Assembly (NCBI GenBank): GCA_020638065.1 | Contig: JACKJG010000003.1 | Location: 124,001-188,000, forward strand | Direction: 5' to 3' | Origin: Hyphomicrobiaceae bacterium | GTDB lineage: Bacteria > Pseudomonadota > Alphaproteobacteria > Rhizobiales > Devosiaceae | Length of the DNA: 64,000 nucleotides | Part shown: positions 60,318 through 64,000 of the stretch, one piece after another | Numbering within the stretch: the stretch's first letter is position 1 | Layout of the letters: each line of letters begins with the position of its first letter | Made by a program: the position numbers and the translations under genes | Notes under the pieces: generated by a model | Told to the model about the DNA's origin: nothing | The model's database searches: none | What the model saw: only the letters and a program-made list of their open reading frames with translations

Positions 60318-63300
60318 TCAGGATGCCTCGCGGACGGCCTGCGCAGTGGTCAGGTCGACCGAAACCAGGGTCGAAACACCGCGTTCTGCCATGGTCACGC
60401 CGAACAGCCGGTCTACCCGCGCCATCGAAATTGGATTGTGCGTGATGATGAGGAAACGCGTCTCGGTGCGCGTACGCATGGAATCGAGCAGATCGCAGAA
60501 GCGTTCGACATTGGCGTCGTCCAGCGGAGCGTCAACTTCGTCGAGCACGCAGATCGGTGCCGGATTGGTCAGGAACACCGCAAAAATTAACGCCAGCGCA
60601 GTCAATGCCTGCTCGCCACCAGACAGAAGCGTGAGCACCTGCGGCTTTTTGCCCGGGGGACGTGCGATGATTTCGAGACCGGCCTCCAACGGGTCGTCGG
60701 ATTCGACAAAGGCCAGTTCTGCGGCCCCGCCACCGAAGAGGTTGGTGAACAGGTCCTGGAAATGCGCGTTGACCTTGTCGAAGGCTTCGGTCAGCCGCTG
60801 CCGGCCCTCGCGGTTCAGGCTCGAAATACCCGTGCGCAGCTTGGCGATGGCCGCGATCAGGTCGTCGCGATCGGTCTCCATGATCTCGAGCTTTTCGCGA
60901 ACCTCTTCCATTTCCTTTTCGGCGGACAGGTTGACGCCACCGAGCCGCTCGCGCTCGGCCTTCAACCGTTCGACCTTGCGCTCCATCTGCTCTTCGTCGG
61001 GCAATTGCGCCTCGGGGCGAATACCGGCCACTTCCGCCGTTCGGTTCGCAGCGATTCCAAGCGTTTCACCAATCGTCTGCTCAAGCTGCTGGCGGCGGAC
61101 GATCAAGCCCTTGAGCCGCTCGTCGACCCGGGCCATTTCCGCGCGCAATTCGCCAAGTTGCTCCGAAGCTGCACGGCTGGCCCGATCCAGCTCGCGATGC
61201 GCGTTCTCGGCATTGGCCAACGCATCGGACGCCTTGCCCAGCCGCTCCTGGGCCGCGGCCAGATCGGCATCGAGCCGCTCTGCACGTTCGGCAAAAGCGC
61301 CGGGGCCATCCGCCAGACCGGCAATTTCCTCGGTCAGCTGGTTGGCGCGGTTCGACAATGCTTCCTTCTGTGCGCGTGCGCCTTCGCCACGCCGTGTCCA
61401 GCTTCCGATTTCTGACTCAAGTTGCCGGATGCGGTTTTCGCGCATCGATTTGGCGGCTTCCAGACTGGAAAGGTTGACCCGCTTCTGCTCGGTCAGATCC
61501 CGCGCCTTCTGAACCTCCGCCTGCACCGCTTCGACCTTGAAGGCGACAACCTCGTCGCTTTCAAGCGCGCTGAACGCCTTGGCGGAATCGTCGCGAATGG
61601 CCTCGGCCTCATCAAGGCTCGATTTCAGCCGCACGCGCGCTTCTTCGAGCGCACTTTGCCGCGACGTCAGGTCGCCGACGGCCTTTTGTGCAATGTCGAG
61701 ACTGGATTGAGCCTGCGCGATCCGTCGTTGCGCATCCCGCCAGGCATCACGACAGGAACGCTCGTGGGTCTGGGCGGCTAAAAATGCGTTTTTCAGCTCA
61801 TCGCTCCGCGATTGTAGTGCACGGAGCTGCGCTTTCGCATCAGCCAACTCGGCATCGAGTTCCGCAAGGCGGTTGCGCTGTGACAGCCGTTGCGCCGCTG
61901 CCGTTGGGGCATCGGACTTGGCGACCAGCCCGTCCCAGCGCCAGAGGTCACCTTTCTTGGTGACCAGCCGCTGCCCGGGCTTCAAGCTGGACATCAGCCG
62001 CGCGCCAGCAGCGGGTTCGACCAGACCAACCTGCATGAGGCTGCGCTCAAGCGCATCGGCGCCGCGCACATATTTGGCCAGCGGCTCGGCGCCTTCGGGT
62101 AGGGCCGGATCGCTGGATGACGGCGCCATTCCAGACCAGTGAATGGGCGCGCCACTGTCGGCGGAAGCTTCGAGATCGTCACCGAGGGCAGCGCCAAGGG
62201 CGGTTTCATAACCAGCCTCGACCTTGATGAGGTCGACAATTGGCGGCCACAGCCCACCATCCTGAACGTTGAGCACGCGCGCCAGCGTATCCGCCTCGCT
62301 TTCAAGCCGGCTGAGAGCGCTTTGTGCTTCCGACATTTGCGGCGTCAACGCGTCCAGGTCGGCCGATAATTGCGCAGTCTTCTGTTCGGCCTGCAATGTT
62401 TCGGCCTCTGCACTGGCAGATGACTGGCGCGCGGCGTCCAGTTCCCTTCGCCGTTCCGCAATGCGTTCGTCGCCATCGAGCTCGGATTTGATCGCGGCGG
62501 CGTCGCGTTCCACCTCCGCGATCTGCTGCGCCAGCCGCTCGGCTCGCTGCGCGGCATCTCGCTCGCTGCGTTCAGCTTGCGACCGCCGCGCCCGCAATTG
62601 CGCAAGTTCCTCGGTGGCTTCGCGATAGAGCGCTTCGACCTTTTGCAGCCCGTCGCGCGCCCGTTCCATGTCGGCCAGCGCGGCCGCCTCAGTCGCGCTT
62701 TGCGCACCCGATTCACTCTTTAGCGCGTCGCGTTCCTCGCCATATTGTGCGACCATCGCCGCGCTTTCTTCGGCAAGCCGCTCTTCGCGCTCGAGATCCG
62801 CCGCGACTTGTTGCTGCCGTTCGCTCAACTCCGCCCGGCGGCGATCATTGCGCCGGATGTCTTCGTCCAGCTGCTCGCGCAGAATGCGAAGCCGCTGCAC
62901 GATCGCGCCTGCCGTCGCCTCCTCGTTGCGCAAGGGCTGCTGGGCCGCCGCCGATTGGTCCAGTTTTTCGCGCGCCAGCTTGTCGGCGTGCATCGCGTCG
63001 GCCAGTTTGCTGACCAACTGACCCTGCAGGGCCTCGGTTTCCTTTTCGTCGCTGCGCGCCTTGACCCAGCGCACGTGAAAAAGGGCCGCTTCCGCCCTGC
63101 GAATACCGTTGGAAATATTGCGGTAGCGAACCGCGAGCCGCGCCTGCCGCTTGAGTGTTTCCAGCTGGGTCTCGACCTGCGCGACGATATCGTCCACCCG
63201 CTCGAGATTCTGTTCGGCGGCCCTCAGGCGAAGTTCCGCCTCGTGCCGGCGCGAATGCAGGCCCGAAATGCCCGCCGCCTCTTCGAGCAGCGCCCGCCGC

Positions 63301-63776
63301 TTGACCGGCTTGGCCGAAATCAATTCGCCGATCTGGCCCTGACGAACCAGCGCGGGGGAGTGGGCGCCCGTCGAGGCATCGGCAAAGAGCAACTGAACGT
63401 CGCGTGCCCGGACCTCGCGACCATTCACGCGGTAAACCGAACCCTGTTCGCGTTCGATGCGCCGCGTGACCTCGAGCTTATCTGCATTGTTCAGCGCTGC
63501 CGGCGCAGAACGGTCGGAATTGTCGAGGATCAGCGTAACTTCGGCCGAATTCCGGCCCGGGCGCTTGCCGGACCCGGAAAAGATCACGTCGTCCATGCCC
63601 GAAGCGCGCATGGCCTTGTATGAGCTTTCGCCCATCACCCAGCGCATTGCTTCAACCAGGTTGGATTTGCCGCACCCGTTCGGGCCGACCACGCCAGTCA
63701 GCCCCGGCTCCAGCACCAGGTCAGTCTGTTCACAGAAACTTTTGAAACCGTGCAGGCGCAGGCGCTCGAACTTCAT
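60318..63776 (-). CDS. smc: Chromosome segregation ATPase SMC
   Basis: A 1152-residue protein of the usual length. The N-terminal head has Walker A GPNGCGKS at 31-38. Two long coiled coils flank a central hinge (about 510-640, around LRGGDDLEASADSG-like glycine-rich sequence). The C-terminal head has the signature LLSGGEQALTALAL and Walker B ICVLDEVDAPLDD. SMC organises and separates the chromosome together with ScpA and ScpB, which are not in this window. It ends 100 bases before the F0 promoter and follows a DsbA-like gene by 27 bases. Confidence 0.97.
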   Translation of the reverse strand: MKFERLRLHGFKSFCEQTDLVLEPGLTGVVGPNGCGKSNLVEAMRWVMGESSYKAMRASGMDDVIFSGSGKRPGRNSAEVTLILDNSDRSAPAALNNADKLEVTRRIEREQGSVYRVNGREVRARDVQLLFADASTGAHSPALVRQGQIGELISAKPVKRRALLEEAAGISGLHSRRHEAELRLRAAEQNLERVDDIVAQVETQLETLKRQARLAVRYRNISNGIRRAEAALFHVRWVKARSDEKETEALQGQLVSKLADAMHADKLAREKLDQSAAAQQPLRNEEATAGAIVQRLRILREQLDEDIRRNDRRRAELSERQQQVAADLEREERLAEESAAMVAQYGEERDALKSESGAQSATEAAALADMERARDGLQKVEALYREATEELAQLRARRSQAERSERDAAQRAERLAQQIAEVERDAAAIKSELDGDERIAERRRELDAARQSSASAEAETLQAEQKTAQLSADLDALTPQMSEAQSALSRLESEADTLARVLNVQDGGLWPPIVDLIKVEAGYETALGAALGDDLEASADSGAPIHWSGMAPSSSDPALPEGAEPLAKYVRGADALERSLMQVGLVEPAAGARLMSSLKPGQRLVTKKGDLWRWDGLVAKSDAPTAAAQRLSQRNRLAELDAELADAKAQLRALQSRSDELKNAFLAAQTHERSCRDAWRDAQRRIAQAQSSLDIAQKAVGDLTSRQSALEEARVRLKSSLDEAEAIRDDSAKAFSALESDEVVAFKVEAVQAEVQKARDLTEQKRVNLSSLEAAKSMRENRIRQLESEIGSWTRRGEGARAQKEALSNRANQLTEEIAGLADGPGAFAERAERLDADLAAAQERLGKASDALANAENAHRELDRASRAASEQLGELRAEMARVDERLKGLIVRRQQLEQTIGETLGIAANRTAEVAGIRPEAQLPDEEQMERKVERLKAERERLGGVNLSAEKEMEEVREKLEIMETDRDDLIAAIAKLRTGISSLNREGRQRLTEAFDKVNAHFQDLFTNLFGGGAAELAFVESDDPLEAGLEIIARPPGKKPQVLTLLSGGEQALTALALIFAVFLTNPAPICVLDEVDAPLDDANVERFCDLLDSMRTRTETRFLIITHNPISMARVDRLFGVTMAERGVSTLVSVDLTTAQAVREAS

Positions 63777-63803
63777 GCGCCCGCACCGTTATGAAGGGCG
63801 CAC

Positions 63804-64000
63804 CTAGACGACCAGCGGATCGATCTCCGCTGCGAGCGCTTCCATAGGCTGTTCGCCGACAAGCTGCTTGCCGTTGACATAAAAGGTGGGCGTTCCCGTG
63901 ATTCCGAAATCGTCAGACCCCTGCTGACGCAATTGGTCCATCCCCTCGAACAACGACTGATTCGTCAAGGCAGCGTTGAAGCTTTCCTCGTTAAATCCGA
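63804..64000 (-). CDS. DsbA-family thiol-disulfide oxidoreductase (partial, 3' end)
   Basis: The last 65 codons of a gene that continues beyond the window edge. The visible part includes ESFNAALTNQSLFEGMDQLR, then GITGTPTFYVNGKQLVGEQP with the cis-proline loop TPTF, the usual end of a DsbA/thioredoxin fold, and a terminal helix to TAG at 63804. The CxxC active site lies outside the window. DsbA-like genes precede smc in many Rhizobiales, and such proteins act in the periplasm. Confidence 0.85.
   Translation of the reverse strand, partial: GFNEESFNAALTNQSLFEGMDQLRQQGSDDFGITGTPTFYVNGKQLVGEQPMEALAAEIDPLVV

Noticed and set aside
1..64000. CRISPR arrays, prophage, insertion sequences, tRNA or rRNA genes
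   Set aside because: No regularly spaced direct repeats, transposase, integrase, phage structural genes, tRNA-like cloverleaf or rRNA sequence was seen in reading the intergenic spaces. This was by eye; a tRNAscan or covariance search would be needed to exclude small RNAs.

Overview
The window looks like an ordinary chromosomal segment of an alphaproteobacterium of the order Hyphomicrobiales (Rhizobiales), possibly near Devosia or Pelagibacterium. This rests on gene content and order only: small families typical of the order (DUF2093, DUF4170, DUF6101, DUF1127, a CoxF-like microprotein), an aa3 oxidase cluster coxB-coxA-ctaB-coxF-ctaG-coxC-DUF983-SURF1, an F0 operon with both b and b' subunits separate from F1, a plant-type glutamate-cysteine ligase, split gcvPA/gcvPB, and GC-rich codon usage. 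Coding density is high. I see no rRNA, tRNA, CRISPR array, insertion sequence, integrase or prophage gene.

Layout. 1-2.1 kb: the last codons of an upstream gene, a membrane glycosyltransferase and a TSUP transporter. 2.1-5.1 kb: a palindromic intergenic repeat, a secreted protein and groES-groEL behind a consensus-like promoter and a perfect CIRCE operator. 5.1-11.5 kb: a DUF427 protein, an NtrC-like regulator with a degenerate ATPase, a membrane protein with a degenerate EAL domain, a HAD hydrolase, a cheY-cheZ pair and ribF. 11.5-20 kb: ileS-lspA, a lipoprotein, rluB-rsmD, mutL and tadA. 20-29.3 kb: patatin, purD, xseA, DUF2093, DUF4170, cysQ, DUF6101, ubiA, rsmE, gshA. 29.5-34.4 kb: a LysR regulator divergent from a DUF1127 gene, then a three-gene sugar-type ABC importer. 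34.6-41.8 kb: an IalB-like secreted protein divergent from the cytochrome c oxidase cluster. 41.9-50.8 kb: thrC, an M16 peptidase, an acetyltransferase, a 7TM-GGDEF-EAL protein, YqgE, a DsbD-N-like protein, a peroxiredoxin and a lipoprotein. 50.8-55.5 kb: a tandem glycine riboswitch and gcvT-gcvH-gcvPA-gcvPB. 55.5-60.2 kb: DUF2332, an RNase T2 and the atpI-atpB-atpE-atpF'-atpF operon. 60.3-64 kb: smc and the end of a DsbA-like gene.

How it works together. Respiration is represented twice: the whole aa3 oxidase with heme O synthesis and copper insertion, and the membrane half of ATP synthase. The gcv operon is read as glycine-controlled through its leader. Signalling proteins cluster loosely at 5.5-10.3 kb, and two of them have lost key catalytic residues. 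Most of the rest is translation, RNA and DNA maintenance and cofactor synthesis.

I did not find a convincing previously undescribed system. The best leads are the degenerate NtrC-like regulator and degenerate EAL protein, the LysR/DUF1127 control region, an inverted repeat across the promoter of the glycine riboswitch, a palindrome in the spacer of the ABC-operon promoter, and dispersed intergenic repeat families.
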